From: Astur gentilis
Taxonomy: Eukaryota > Chordata > Aves > Accipitriformes > Accipitridae
Length of the DNA stretch: 64,000 nucleotides
NCBI RefSeq assembly: GCF_929443795.1
Contig: NC_064897.1
Location: 5,881,001-5,945,000, forward strand
Reading direction: 5' to 3'
Both the position numbers and the translations under genes were made by a program. The notes under the pieces are model-generated. The model had not been told where the DNA came from and made no database searches. It saw nothing but the letters and a program-made list of their open reading frames with translations. This document shows positions 10,404 through 21,498 of this stretch, one piece after another (within the stretch, counting starts at the first letter, position 1; every line of letters begins with the position of its first letter).

Positions 10404-13400
10404 CGTGAGCAGTCCTCAGGTTTGCCCTTGGGCATCGACCTCCCCCCTCAGAATCAGAATATGGCGGCGGGGGGCTTTTCCTTCACTGACGGGTGATGGA
10501 AGGCGAGTGCTTTCTGGTGACTTTGTGGTTCCGTCACCTTGCACTCTGGCCACGGTCACTCGTTGGGTTTGCCTAGCCCTCAACCGAGGGAGGGGGACTG
10601 TTTCACTCATCCCCTGCACGGCACGGAGCATTAACTGAGGGTCCGTGGCCCCTCTGAGGACGGACGGCGTTGCCCTGGTAGAAGGGCCAGGTTTTCTCCA
10701 GGGGCTTTCGGGCCTGGTGGGGCACAGCTTGGCAAGGCGAGAAAGGAAGGCAGGCCAAGGGGAAGACCTGCCCTGTCGCGAGGGAGAACACGCAGCGGCT
10801 ACCGCTGGCAAAGAGAGGGCCCTGAAACTCCGGAGCTCAGAAACAACAGACGGACAGATGGACACGGTGGTCACCCTTTCAGGTGGAGCTCCGGGAACCA
10901 ACCACCCAGCAGCAGCCCCTCTCCTCCGGGCACCTCTGTGCCTCTCCCTGGCCGGCAGGCAGGAGCAATGGGTGAGGAAACAGGCTGGAAGGCATCACCG
11001 CCCGTCCCGTGAGCTCTGTGAATCGGTCAACCCTCCCTAAGAGCACAGGCTTCCTCCAAGACCTGCCTGGATGGTTGGTGTTTTACGGACTCGCGCGTGC
11101 TGCACATGCAGCGCTGCAGGCTCGCAGCAGAGAAGGTCAGGAGAAGTGGCTGTGGCTCTGCTCCTTCTTTTCCCGGGTTCTCTGGGTACTGAGCTTCACC
11201 TGCAAATTTTCCACAAGCTGGCCTTTTCCACAGCTTAACTAGCCCCATAGTTCCGCTTCCCCGTTTTATACAGGGATATCCTCAGTTCTTTTTCACCGAC
11301 CTTCATTTCCCTACCATGTGCACACAGATCAAGAGCTCAGTGAACAAGGCGGGCTCTCCCTTTCCATTTGAATGTGGAAACAAAATATTCTCCACACACA
11401 CACTATAGCAGACTATTCTGTTTGCTTTCGACAGCTGTTCCTTTCCAAAAGACGTCAAAGCTGATATATTCCAAAAAAGTATTTCAGTTTTGTTAAAAAT
11501 TTTTAGGATAAGAAACACCTGCTGTAAAACCTCTTTTTGTAATTATACCTGAGAGTCAAACATAATTGTGTAACTCAAAAAATTAAGTTAAAACATAAAA
11601 TACCATTGTACCTGCTTGCAAAGGCCACAAGAGTTAAATGCCACTCCCTTCTTACCACATCTCTTACTCCCCTCATCTTCAGTAAAAAAAATTAAGGAAT
11701 TCTCCCAGGAGGCATCAGTTCATCTTACTCTCAAGGCAGAGGTTCAGAGGAAGACTAGATCTTGCTGACAATCCTTCTGTCCTCCAGAGGAGCCTTTTCT
11801 TCTCTTACAGTTCCTCCTTCTTTCTTTCTCAAAGGTGAACACCTACTATGAGAGAAATAAAGCAGTCAGCACACAAGTAGAGATCATGACTGACCTGTCA
11901 GAGAACTGATCCAAGAGTGACATGCAAATAATTATGGCCATAATAATGCTCCAAGTACAACCACCACAGACTCTCCTGCTGTAACCTACAAACTGTTATA
12001 TTTCTACCCACATAAAGCTTAAAACAACAGCAAGGGAAATACCCATGCATTTGCTCTTTGCTTACACAGAGCTTAAATAGAGAACAGAGACAAAACTATG
12101 TTGCAACCCCTTATCCTACCCAATGAAAAATCAAACTGGTTGCTTTTCCATCTCAGCAGTGCAGAGCTACTTGGAATATGCAGGTGCCCAGGATCTCAGC
12201 GGCATCTGTCAGGTCACCAGAGGATAACAAATTTGTCAGCATGAGTATTATGTACAGTCCTTTCCTTCCTTAAATGAAGAAGCAGAAGTTATGGCCAAAA
12301 TCATTTTTTCCTCTCTTAGTCTAATTTTAGCTGTAATGTACAAAAAAACCCAGCAGGTGGAGATCTACTACTGTACTATATTTATATTACAATAGATTCT
12401 TGGTGACCTTGTACTGGACCAAGACTTGACTGTAATTTAATATAGTACAAATACAAAATGAAATGGTGTTTCCTGCCACAAACAGCTTGCAGTCTAGAGG
12501 AGCGTTAATGCAATTCCCTCAAATGGAAAGCACTTTCATATATAATAAACTCTAGCATGATTTATTGCATGATTTTGCCATTTTGTAACTGAATATGGAC
12601 CAAATTTCAGCTTTCCAAAATCATTCAGGACAAAAAAAGCTCACCACTTTCCCAAGGAAACTAAGAAATTACACAAAGCATGGCTATACACAGTATGGCT
12701 ATTTGAATAACTGAGGATGCCAAGAACGCTACTTCAAAACACTTGAAACATTGTAATGTACAAATAATTGGAAAAGCATCAAAGGAGTTTAAGATTAGGA
12801 TTAAAGCATGATTCACCACATTTATTTTTACCCGCATTTTGGGTTTGGTAGTATATTGTAGATGCATTTTGGAGTTTGGCAGGTTCCCTGGTTCTGAGGA
12901 TTTTCTTGTTTTTCAAGGAAGAATAATGAAGTGAATTTCTCAAATGCAAAGGATTTGATTTTGGGTGATTGTAAACCATGCTTACAAGATAGGATAATCT
13001 ACCATGGAAGGCACAGACTCAGGAAAAGACTTCAAAAGCCACAGTGAACGTTAGCGGAACATAAGCTCCAGTGGCGACGCTGGGATGAAAAGGCTAACAT
13101 AACCCACAGAAGCGTAAACCAGGGAGCGCTGCATAAAACCAAAGATACCCAAAATATTCACCCCACATTTGTCACTCAGGCAATTCCTACAGCAGTAACA
13201 GATTAGCTGCTGGGTTGAAGAAAGAACTAATACAAAGAAGTTCTTTGGCATGTATTAACCAAGAAGTCAAACTATCACAGTCATCCTTTCTGCCCACCCT
13301 CCCTCCCAAAGCCCTGTGACACTTAATTCGCTGGTACACCCCTAAAATCTATGGAAATATTAATAAATAAAGAATACCAGAACCTTGCAGGCTTGAATAA

Positions 13401-13820
13401 ACTTTAGTAGCAGGAAGAAGGTGAAAACGCAGAAAGATGTAAGTTCTGCCTTCAAGAAACAAGGAGTGAGGCCAGGAGATTGTGTGGCTACATGGGAATT
13501 TCTCATTTAAAAGCCTCAGGGAGCATTCGCAGCACCAATGGATGGATATTCCCTTCTAGGAGCAAGTCCTGACCCACCAGAAGCTTTAAGACAGACAATC
13601 TATGGGTTTTCTGCATGACACAACAGACACAGGAGTTAATTCCACACACACACTCTGTAAACCAACAGCACTTCATTAGTTTAAATAAGTAGGCAAATTA
13701 ATAAAAAGCCCTTCCCCAATGAGTCTAGTCATTAAACTTTGATTTAGCAGAAATTTAACAAGAAATATAACAGCAGATAACACTTGTGTTAAGGACTAAT
13801 TATAGTGGAAAGCAGAGATT

Positions 13821-13853
13821 TTCCATTTTAAATGGAAGCCATTTAAATGGCTT
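13821..13853. repeat. two overlapping perfect palindromes
   Basis: TTCCATTTTAAATGGAA (13821-13837, perfect around one central base) overlaps by two bases an 18-base perfect palindrome, AAGCCATTTAAATGGCTT (13836-13853). Both have the core CATTTNAAATG, so the four arms are related to each other. Confidence 0.9.
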
Positions 13854-15178
13854 CAGACGTATGAAAGAGTAACAATTTCAGAAGAGGGCATCTTTAACCC
13901 ACGTAGGAAACAATTCTGTTCCATCGCAAAACAGGTTGAAAGACGGATTTAATATCCTCCAAATCTGCCACCATCTGGGCAATCTAGGAAACTGCTTTTC
14001 AGTCAAATGCAGGCAGATACAGCTCTCAGTCTTGCCAGGTTTGGGAGAAAAAAACCCTCCGAAGCCATGGGATAATTCCAAAATGTCCCACTTGAAAAGC
14101 CAGAGGGTTGTGAATTCTGGTAAATTCTGAAAAGCCAGGTAAGGTTTCCCCTGTGTTGAAAGCATTAAGTCAGGCACTTTAGAGGCATCTAGAAGTTGTC
14201 CCATGGCCCAGGTAAATCTCAGTGGGACCTGGGAATATAAAGCCTTTGGCATCCCTCTGCTTCTCAGCAGCACACTTACCCCATATGTCCTGAGACCAGG
14301 GTACAATTTGATTTATTGCTACATGAGTAAAAGATACATACCAGATACATACCAGAAAATGACCCCTTTGCCAGCCTCCCAGTAGAGAAGCCAATAAATG
14401 GATTTAGAGTCAGAGGAAGAAAAGGGCCTCTTCTTTTGTGCTTGAAGAAAGTGATTGAAAGGAGAATTAGTTGAAACTACCACTGATGTTGGTGTAGCCG
14501 TTGTCATGACTCAGGAGACAAAGAATCACAGATGGGGTAGATGATAATGCAGTCTTGAAGACACAGTCTGGCCCAAGAAAGCCTTGATCTGAAATAGTGA
14601 CACATCTTCATCTTCACCTGCATACTGGAGAACGTAACTAACTTGCAAAGATAAATATGTGTTGTGACACACGTATACATATTAAAAAAAACAGCGTTGT
14701 GCTGTTAGCATTGGTCCAGCAGATGCATCCCCGTTTCATCTCTGAAGTCCTAAGAAGGCCTGCTTCTCCAGATAATGTTTCTCAAAGTTTGCTCATTCCT
14801 AGATAATCAATTACTTCTGGCTGAATTGGCACCACAATACAGGACAGAGAGGGAGTTCCTGCTCTAAACAGGTATTTAGGGACACCATATGAAGCCTGAC
14901 TTTCACCACCCATTCCTTCTCTTTATCTATTCAACAAAAGGGAGGAGTAGGGTTCAGTCCCAGGTTCTCTAGTGAAGACAGAAGCCCATAAATCCAAGTG
15001 CGAACACACACTACAGTAGTCACATGTAAATACATTTGAACACAGACCTGCTTACAGAACTGTCAGTACACCACCCACCTGTGCTCAGCTACATTAGGAT
15101 TTGCTCACAGTTTAGATAAGAAATCAACTGAGGTATTCAGCAGTACCAACTGATGGGCAAATGTCAGTGTCGCTCTCC

Positions 15179-15194
15179 GGGGGGGGGGGGGGGG
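15179..15194. repeat. G16 homopolymer
   Basis: Sixteen uninterrupted G residues in otherwise unremarkable intergenic sequence. Confidence 0.9.
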
Positions 15195-18100
15195 ACACGA
15201 CTCACTCTCCAGGACTATAGCACTACTAATAGCTGCTAAAAGTCTCACACATAGAAAAGGCACAGATTGATACACTAATAATAACATTCATATTCACAAA
15301 GGAGAGAAGTGCTTTGGGATGCTTCCTCCAGGCTCTGGAGTGCCAGCTTCATTTCCCTGCCCTGCCAGAGGTACCTTGCATAAGCTGTGTAGTGCCAGAG
15401 CCCCTGATATTTAACTGTCTGCCATTTGTTGACCAATGCAACTAGACCTTAGTCTCTGTGCCCAGTCAGGTATTAGTAAAAAACACTTTTCCTTACCCCT
15501 CAGGGAAGAGGTAACTTGTCTAAGATTGTGAATATAAGTCATCCAAGACTGTGAAGTGCTTCACCTTCCGCACAGTAAGGCTCCAGGTCCATATTCCAGG
15601 AGTCGAGTGGAGCAGAGCAAGAAAAAGGACAAGGACTAACAAAAAAATGACCTAATGTATCCAGTGCAAAGTGTTCATTGCCTGTGAGATCAAACATTAA
15701 CTCTGTCATCCTAAGCTGCATAAGACAGCTACGCAGCTGGCAATCATTTACTAGCTGCATCCGTCCATAACGGCATCAGCTAAACTCTGGACGTGAAAAC
15801 TGAACCCAGGCACAAGAAAGGCTCTCAGTCATCAAGAATGTAGATGATGAGATTATTACTGTGTGGGCAACTCCACATTTCAAACAGCATGGGATGATGA
15901 TACTGACTACAATTATACATTTTGCATTCCACCTTATGGTAAGGAGCAAGTGTTCCTGCTCCTCTGTGTGAAGTACAGATTATGTGTCCGACACATGGTT
16001 TTGTTTAAAGAGGAGTAATCACTAATCCAAACAGATTTCAAGACTAATACTACAAGGTGGATAGAGGTTTTCTCAGCTAGGGTGCCTTTGGCAGCAACAG
16101 ACCCAAAACACTATGTACAACTGAGCGGCATCTCTATATAACCATGAAAGAGCTACATCAGTAACAACCAAGCACAGCAGTTTCAGCAAACCAACACAGG
16201 GCGAGAGGCGGGTGTAAATCTAGGACAAAACTGGAGGTAATGGCAAAGTAGTAGCAGTACCCAGCTAATACATCTGGACAGATAGGGCCATGACAAAATT
16301 AAAAACAGTGCTGAAAAAGCCTCAACCCTCACCTCACCTCAAAGTCCCAAAGGAGACGAGACATACAAGTCTACAGGGAACCAACGGGACACCTTCCAAT
16401 GCAACCAGGAGAACTGCAGTGGGCAGAAGGAAAGTCTCCATCAATGCAAACAAGAAAAGGGAAAACAGTTTGATGATTGTTATTCTTCACAGTCTGTGAG
16501 ACCTGGAGAACCACAGCTGAATGTAGTTGATAGAATGTAGTTGATAGCCACAAACCTGTGACAGATCATACCCTGGGAACCACGGCAAACCACCACAGAC
16601 TGGTACACATGACTCAGTATGAATTGCTAAAAGGGAAGACAGAGGAATCTGCACAGCATTTCCAAGGAGGAGGAGAGGAAGAAAGAACTGGGGGAGCTAT
16701 CGAGAAGCCAGTGTCCATGACTTAGTCCTTCTGTAAGACTTTATCTTAATAACAAGACTGTTTGGTTTGGGAACTAGAAGGCTGCATGTTATTTGTCAAC
16801 CTATCGGAGGACACAGAGCACTTGAAATGGGCGAGAGTCTGGGAAGGGAATGGTGTGAAAGCACAAGCAGCCAGCCAGGTTGTTAATAAATATTTTCTTT
16901 GTGGTTCTGGTTTTTTTTAACTAGAAATATTTTAACATGTTGGTTGTGTTTTTTTTTTAAATCTGAGTGTAATTTTTTTCCCCAGTTAAACCTATTTAAA
17001 TGACACATGAAAAGATGGCCATCCATTTTAAAGCCCAGATTTACAGTACCCTGTAAAAATAATTTGGTTTATATTACATTAAAAAAAATAAATTGAAGCA
17101 CAGTATATCTGTTGCCAAGGTCTTAAAGAAAATCAGCCACAAACTTTAGACAATATTAAAGCCAGAAAGCTTAGTTTCCCCTTCCAACTGAATAATCATT
17201 AGGTCTGAGATTTATTATTCTCAGTTTCTTAAGCTTTGTTTAATAAGTATCTCAACTTTAAACATAAAACATTTCTTAGATCCATTCATCATATTTCACT
17301 TACAAGACAAATTGAAAATTCTAGTTTTTTTCTTTTCTACTATTCCAATTCCACAAACATCTTGTGAAGTCTGGAATAAACAAAAGAATTATTTAATACA
17401 TAGCAAGTGTAATTCAACAGTTTACAAAATCATGACATTGGAAATGTATGTGGATTAAATAAATAATTAAATACACATTAACTTACAGAACTACTCGTGT
17501 GTATATGTAGTATATCCTCCTCGCTAACAAAAAAAGGATTATTTTGTGAAAAGCTTACTCTTAGTTTAAGATTTCTGAATGTTCAGCAAACAATGAGAAT
17601 CAATCTCCTTTAGGGAAGAAAAACGTTAAAAAGTATGCCTACAAAATATGATTAACATTGCTTACTTAATTCAAATTTGCTCATGTGGTGATTTAAACTA
17701 TGATTAAAATCCTTATTATAAATTATTTTGGTATGAATTAAACTACTATAAATTATTCACAGCAAACCATCCTGCTGTCATCCTCCAGCCTTTTATTGCT
17801 GTTATTCTGACGATGCTCATCTCTGTGAGTATTACGTTTCAAAGCTTTTAGCAATGCGTCCCTGGCCATCTTCCCAGCTTTTCCTTACCCAGTAAGTGAC
17901 TGGCTTAATTTCTATTTCCTTCAGCCATGCCACTCCAAAGATAGGGAAGTACTTCTGAGCGACAGACAAAACACATTCCCAAACAACTATAGGTCCTTTT
18001 TCTTTTTCATACCCACTTTCTTTGTGCCTCACCCTCTGTGAGGTTGATGTTGTCTTGTCCTAGGATCAGCATCTTCTTTTGCATTGGTATGTAAATATTA

Positions 18101-18429
18101 ACATAAACTTCCTCTGTGCTGTACTCCTAAAGCTGCCTTACTGACAGTTCGGTCCCAGGTTAAATCTTCCCTACCTGTGATTACTTTCCAGGCATACGTC
18201 CCAAGTACCACATTTCCAGCTTGCGGAGAACAGGCTGAACACAACTGCTACCACATTTTTCCCGTTTACCACTTGCTACTTAAAATTTATTTTTCAAGAT
18301 TTTAAGTTGTGCTCTCTCACAGCCCCTGTGAAAGACTTTATCAAAGGCTTTCTCCTCCTCCAGCTGACTATAATGGGCACTCTGCGGGTATGTAGTTCAC
18401 TGCTTCTTCTTCTTGTTTTTCCATCTCAT

Positions 18430-19010
18430 TGTTGTGGTTTAACTCCAGGCAGCAACTAAGCACCATGCAGCCACTCACTCACTCCCCCCTGCCCGGTGGG
18501 ATGGGGGAGAGAATCAGAAGGAAAAAGGTAAAATCTGTGGGTTGCGATACGAACAGCTTGATAGAACAGAAAGTAAGAAACTAATAATGATAATAGTAAC
18601 AACAATAAAATGACAATACTAATAAAAAAATTGGAATATACAGAACAAGTGATGCACAATGCAATTGCTCACCACTTGCAGACCAATGCCCTGTTAGTTC
18701 CTGAGCAGCGATCCCCCCAAGCCCACTCCCCCCAGTTTATATACTGGGCATGACATCCCATGGTATGGAATACCCCTTTGGCCAGTTTGGGTCAGTTGCC
18801 CTGGCTGTGTCCCCTCCCAACTTCTTGTGCCCCTCCAGCCTTCTTGCTGGCTGGGCATCAGAAGCTGAAAAATCCTTGGCTTAGTCTAAACACTACTCAG
18901 CAACAACTGAAAACATCAGCATGTCATCAACATTCTTCTCATACTGAATCCAAAACATAGCACTAGCTACTAGAAAGAAAATTAACTCTAACCCAGCTGA
19001 AACCAGGAAG
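18430..19010 (-). mobile_element. solo LTR of an avian endogenous retrovirus
   Basis: The minus strand reads as a full LTR of a family common in neoavian genomes. It starts with CCTGGTTTCAGCTGGG at about 19009, has a TATA box (TATATAAA, 18743-18736) within the characteristic block ending GTATATAAACTGGG, and ends near 18430 with GGTTAAACCACAACA-type sequence (this copy has GAGTTAAACC). No gag, pol or env remnant and no second LTR are adjacent, so this is a solo LTR left by recombination between LTRs. Target-site duplications are not evident. Moderate divergence and damaged 5' bases suggest an old insertion. The family label (ERVK- or ERVL-like) is from memory and needs a repeat-library match. 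Confidence 0.85.
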
Positions 19011-19356
19011 GCATTTTCTTGTTTACACAACTTAATTTCTCTCATGCAATGGCTAATTCTCCTGGTCAACATCACTCATCTCAGTGAAGGAACATTTGGG
19101 TATAAGGTCTGCAGAAGAATTACTAGACAGAGCTGTTTAAAAGGGACTGGGAATAAATCAGAAAACAATTCAGCATGCACGGTGGGGACAACAGAACTGT
19201 TTTCCCACCATATCAGATCAGAAAGAAAAGTTGTGCTTAAGTTTGTTCAAGGGCACAAAAGCATGAAAAAGTCTTTCGTTTCTTCTGCTTTGATTGACTG
19301 TGGAAAACACTAGCATGTAACTGCAATTGTTTAACAATAATTGTCCATTTTTTAAT

Positions 19357-19414
19357 GAATATTCATGTCAGTATTTAAGCATACAGAATATTCATGTCAG
19401 TATTTAGGCATACA
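19357..19414. repeat. 29-base tandem duplication
   Basis: The unit at 19357-19385 is repeated at 19386-19414 with one difference (AAGC versus AGGC). Each unit contains ATTCATGTCAGTATTTA. No function is evident. Confidence 0.9.
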
Positions 19415-19680
19415 GAGACAAGCGTTAGTTCAGGTTCTGCAAACCTTTGCATCCCAAGCCAAAAATAGGTGTGTCCTGTCCTCTTGGTTGACTCAGGGCT
19501 TCCAAATGATGCGACTCAACTGCATGAAAGTGTCATGAAAATCTAGGCTTCTTTCTTAACTTTTGGTAAATCCAAATTTTTAATTTTTTTTCCCCATGTG
19601 CTCTCAGTTTCCTTTCATCAAAACAGCCACCGTTCCTCATTTATAGAGCAGTCTGGGAACGCATCAGGTGCTGGAATTCA

Positions 19681-20050
19681 GGAATCACAGAATGGTTTGG
19701 GTTGGAATGGATGTTGAAGATCATCCAGTCCCAACCCCCTGCCATGGGCAGGGACACCTTCCACTAGACCAGGTTGCTCCAAGCCCCATCCAACCTGGCC
19801 TTGAACGCTGCCAGGGATGGGGCAGCCACAGCTTCTCTGGGCAACCTGTGCCAGGGCCTCACCACCCTCATGCTAAAAAATTGCTTCCATATGTCCAATC
19901 TGAACCTACCCTCCTTCAGTTTAAAACAGTTGTCCCTTGTCCTGTCACTACAGGCCTTGGTAAAGAGTCTTTCTTAGGAGCCCCCTTTCTATATAGAAAG
20001 GCTCTTTTCAAGGTCTCCCCCGAGTCTCCTCTTCATTCTGGAGCCCGAAT
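19681..20050 (-). mobile_element. CR1 LINE 3' end, minus strand
   Basis: The plus strand starts with the reverse of the CR1 terminus (TCACAGAATGGTTTGGGTTGG) and continues through blocks typical of the CR1 3' UTR: CTGCCATGGGCAGGGACACC, CCAGGTTGCTCCAAGCCCC, and the end of the CR1 coding region up to about 20050. The copy is 5'-truncated, as usual for CR1. It abuts the CpG island of the plus-strand zinc-finger gene. Confidence 0.92.
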
Positions 20051-20139
20051 AAAGAAACGTGAGGGAGGAAACACAGATGGCTGCGATACGAAGTCACGCC
20101 GGGCAGTGTTAGGCGAGGAAAACAACAGAAAAACATGGC

Positions 20140-21450
20140 AGCGCGGGGGAAGCTGGCGAAGGCTGCGCGGCAGAGGAGAGGCCGCCGGACAGCACTGCGA
20201 GAACTGGAAGCCACGGCGGGGCAGGAGAGCAGGACGGCCAACTGAGGCGGCCCACGGAACCTCGGCCCTTTTTCCTTCCTCCGTGGACTAAACGCAGACG
20301 CCCCGCTTCCAGCCAGCCTACGGCTAGACCCAGCCATGCCCGGGCCCCGCTACGCGACCCTGCCCGGAGACCCTGCGAGTCCCTGAACGGGCCCAGGACA
20401 CGCCGCCGGGGCCCGCGCCCCGGGGGCAGGCAGGGACGAGAAGCCGGCGGCGGAGCCAGGCCTCGGCAGGGCGGCGGCCACCCCTGAGGAGCGGGAGCGG
20501 CTGCGAGGTGCGTCCGGGCTGGGGAGCCTGCCGCCGGCGGGGAGGGGCTTCAACCGGCGGCCGAGGCCAGCCCAGCCGCCGGGCCGGAGCCGGGCCTGCC
20601 GGGGCTCTCCTGCAGCCCCGCACCCGGCCAGCGGGGGGGAACCTCCGCCCGCCCAGCCGCAGCGAGAGGCGGAGGGCAGGGCGGGCCGGGGCCGCAAGGG
20701 TTACAACCATAGAGGCCGGCCGGCCGGGAGCCGCAGGAAGTGCCGGCGGGGCGGGCCCGGCCCGGCCCGGCGCCGGGGGGAAACTTCCCCCTGCCCGCGG
20801 CCGGTGGCCGCGCCGAGCCCAGCCGGGGGCTGCGCCCGGCGACCCCGTCCCCCTCCGCCCCGCCCGGGTCTGGGGCCGGGGCCGCGTCGCCGGGCGGAGG
20901 TGAGGCGGTGCACGGCGGGGCGGGCGCCGGCTCCGGGCGAGAGACCCGGGGGAGGAGGGAGGGAGGAAGGGAGGGGGGGGGGGGGGGGGGGTTGGTTTTC
21001 CCTCAGCGTCGCCGCCGGTGCTGCCCCCCGGGACCGGTGGGGGGGAGGCGACGGGGCTCCGGAGGGCCGGCCGGGAGCCGCCGCCAGGCCCCGCCGCTGC
21101 CGGTAGCTCCTTCCCCTCCCGGGCTCCCGTGCCCCGGCCCAGCCTTCTCAGGTGGGGAGCGAAGCAGCCGCCGGCGGTAGGGGCGGCCGCGGGGTGCCCC
21201 CCCCCCCCATTTCCCCAGCGCCCATGTCGGCCGGGGGTGACAGGGCTGGCCGCGGGTGACAGCGCGGGAGGATGGAGCCAGTCCCGACGCCTTCGTCTCT
21301 GCCCCTGGAAGCGGCGGAGCCGGGACGGACTGGGCCGGGGGAGGGGGGGGGACACGGACACGCAGCAGCCTGGCCGGACTGGGCCGTGTGGGGGGCGGCT
21401 GTGGTGGCCAAGCTGGATGGGGGCGAGGGGCCGCGGGCCGTGACTAAACG
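20140..21450 (+). promoter_or_regulatory. CpG island, promoter and first exon region of the plus-strand zinc-finger gene
   Basis: About 1.3 kb of extremely GC- and CpG-rich DNA lies just upstream of the nine-finger coding exon. A strong donor (GGAG|GTGAGG, intron starting at 20900) marks a likely non-coding first exon; the acceptor is at 21486-21487. Long open frames on both strands (for example 20324-21361 minus) reflect GC content and have no domains. The island may also fire leftward, but no leftward gene is recognised. Confidence 0.82.
20973..20991. repeat. G19 homopolymer on the sense strand
   Basis: Nineteen G residues follow a GGGAGG-rich purine stretch, 73 bases past the presumed exon-1 donor of the plus-strand zinc-finger gene. 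The mirror-image run, C12, lies at 21197-21208. Confidence 0.9.
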
Positions 21451-21498
21451 TGTTGGTTGTGTCCGGGCTCTCCTTCTGTGCCGGCAGGTGATGGGAGC

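Larger units (their letters stand above)
9790..10500 (-). promoter_or_regulatory. CpG island, promoter of the minus-strand zinc-finger locus
   Basis: About 700 bases of very GC- and CpG-rich sequence stand out from AT-rich flanks, immediately upstream of the first coding exon on the minus strand. No TATA box is evident, as is usual for CpG-island promoters of zinc-finger genes. It may be bidirectional, since open frames also run rightward, but no rightward gene is recognised. Confidence 0.8.
10501..18429. other. intergenic, no gene recognised
   Basis: This is the space between the divergent zinc-finger loci. The longest open frame (13878-14306, minus, 142 codons) has no recognisable domain. 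The stretch contains a pair of fused palindromes at 13821-13853 and a G16 run at 15179-15194. From about 16900 to 17780 it is strongly AT-rich. I see no RNA gene. Confidence 0.6.

Noticed and set aside
13878..14306. 142-codon minus-strand frame
   Set aside because: No domain, no matched splice sites and no related frame nearby. It is plausible by chance in 64 kb.
19668..20291. 207-codon plus-strand frame
   Set aside because: Most of it lies across the antisense of a CR1 element and then enters GC-rich sequence.
20324..21361. 345-codon open frame on the minus strand in the CpG island
   Set aside because: High GC content removes stop codons by chance. The product is low-complexity Pro/Arg/Ala/Gly with no domain.
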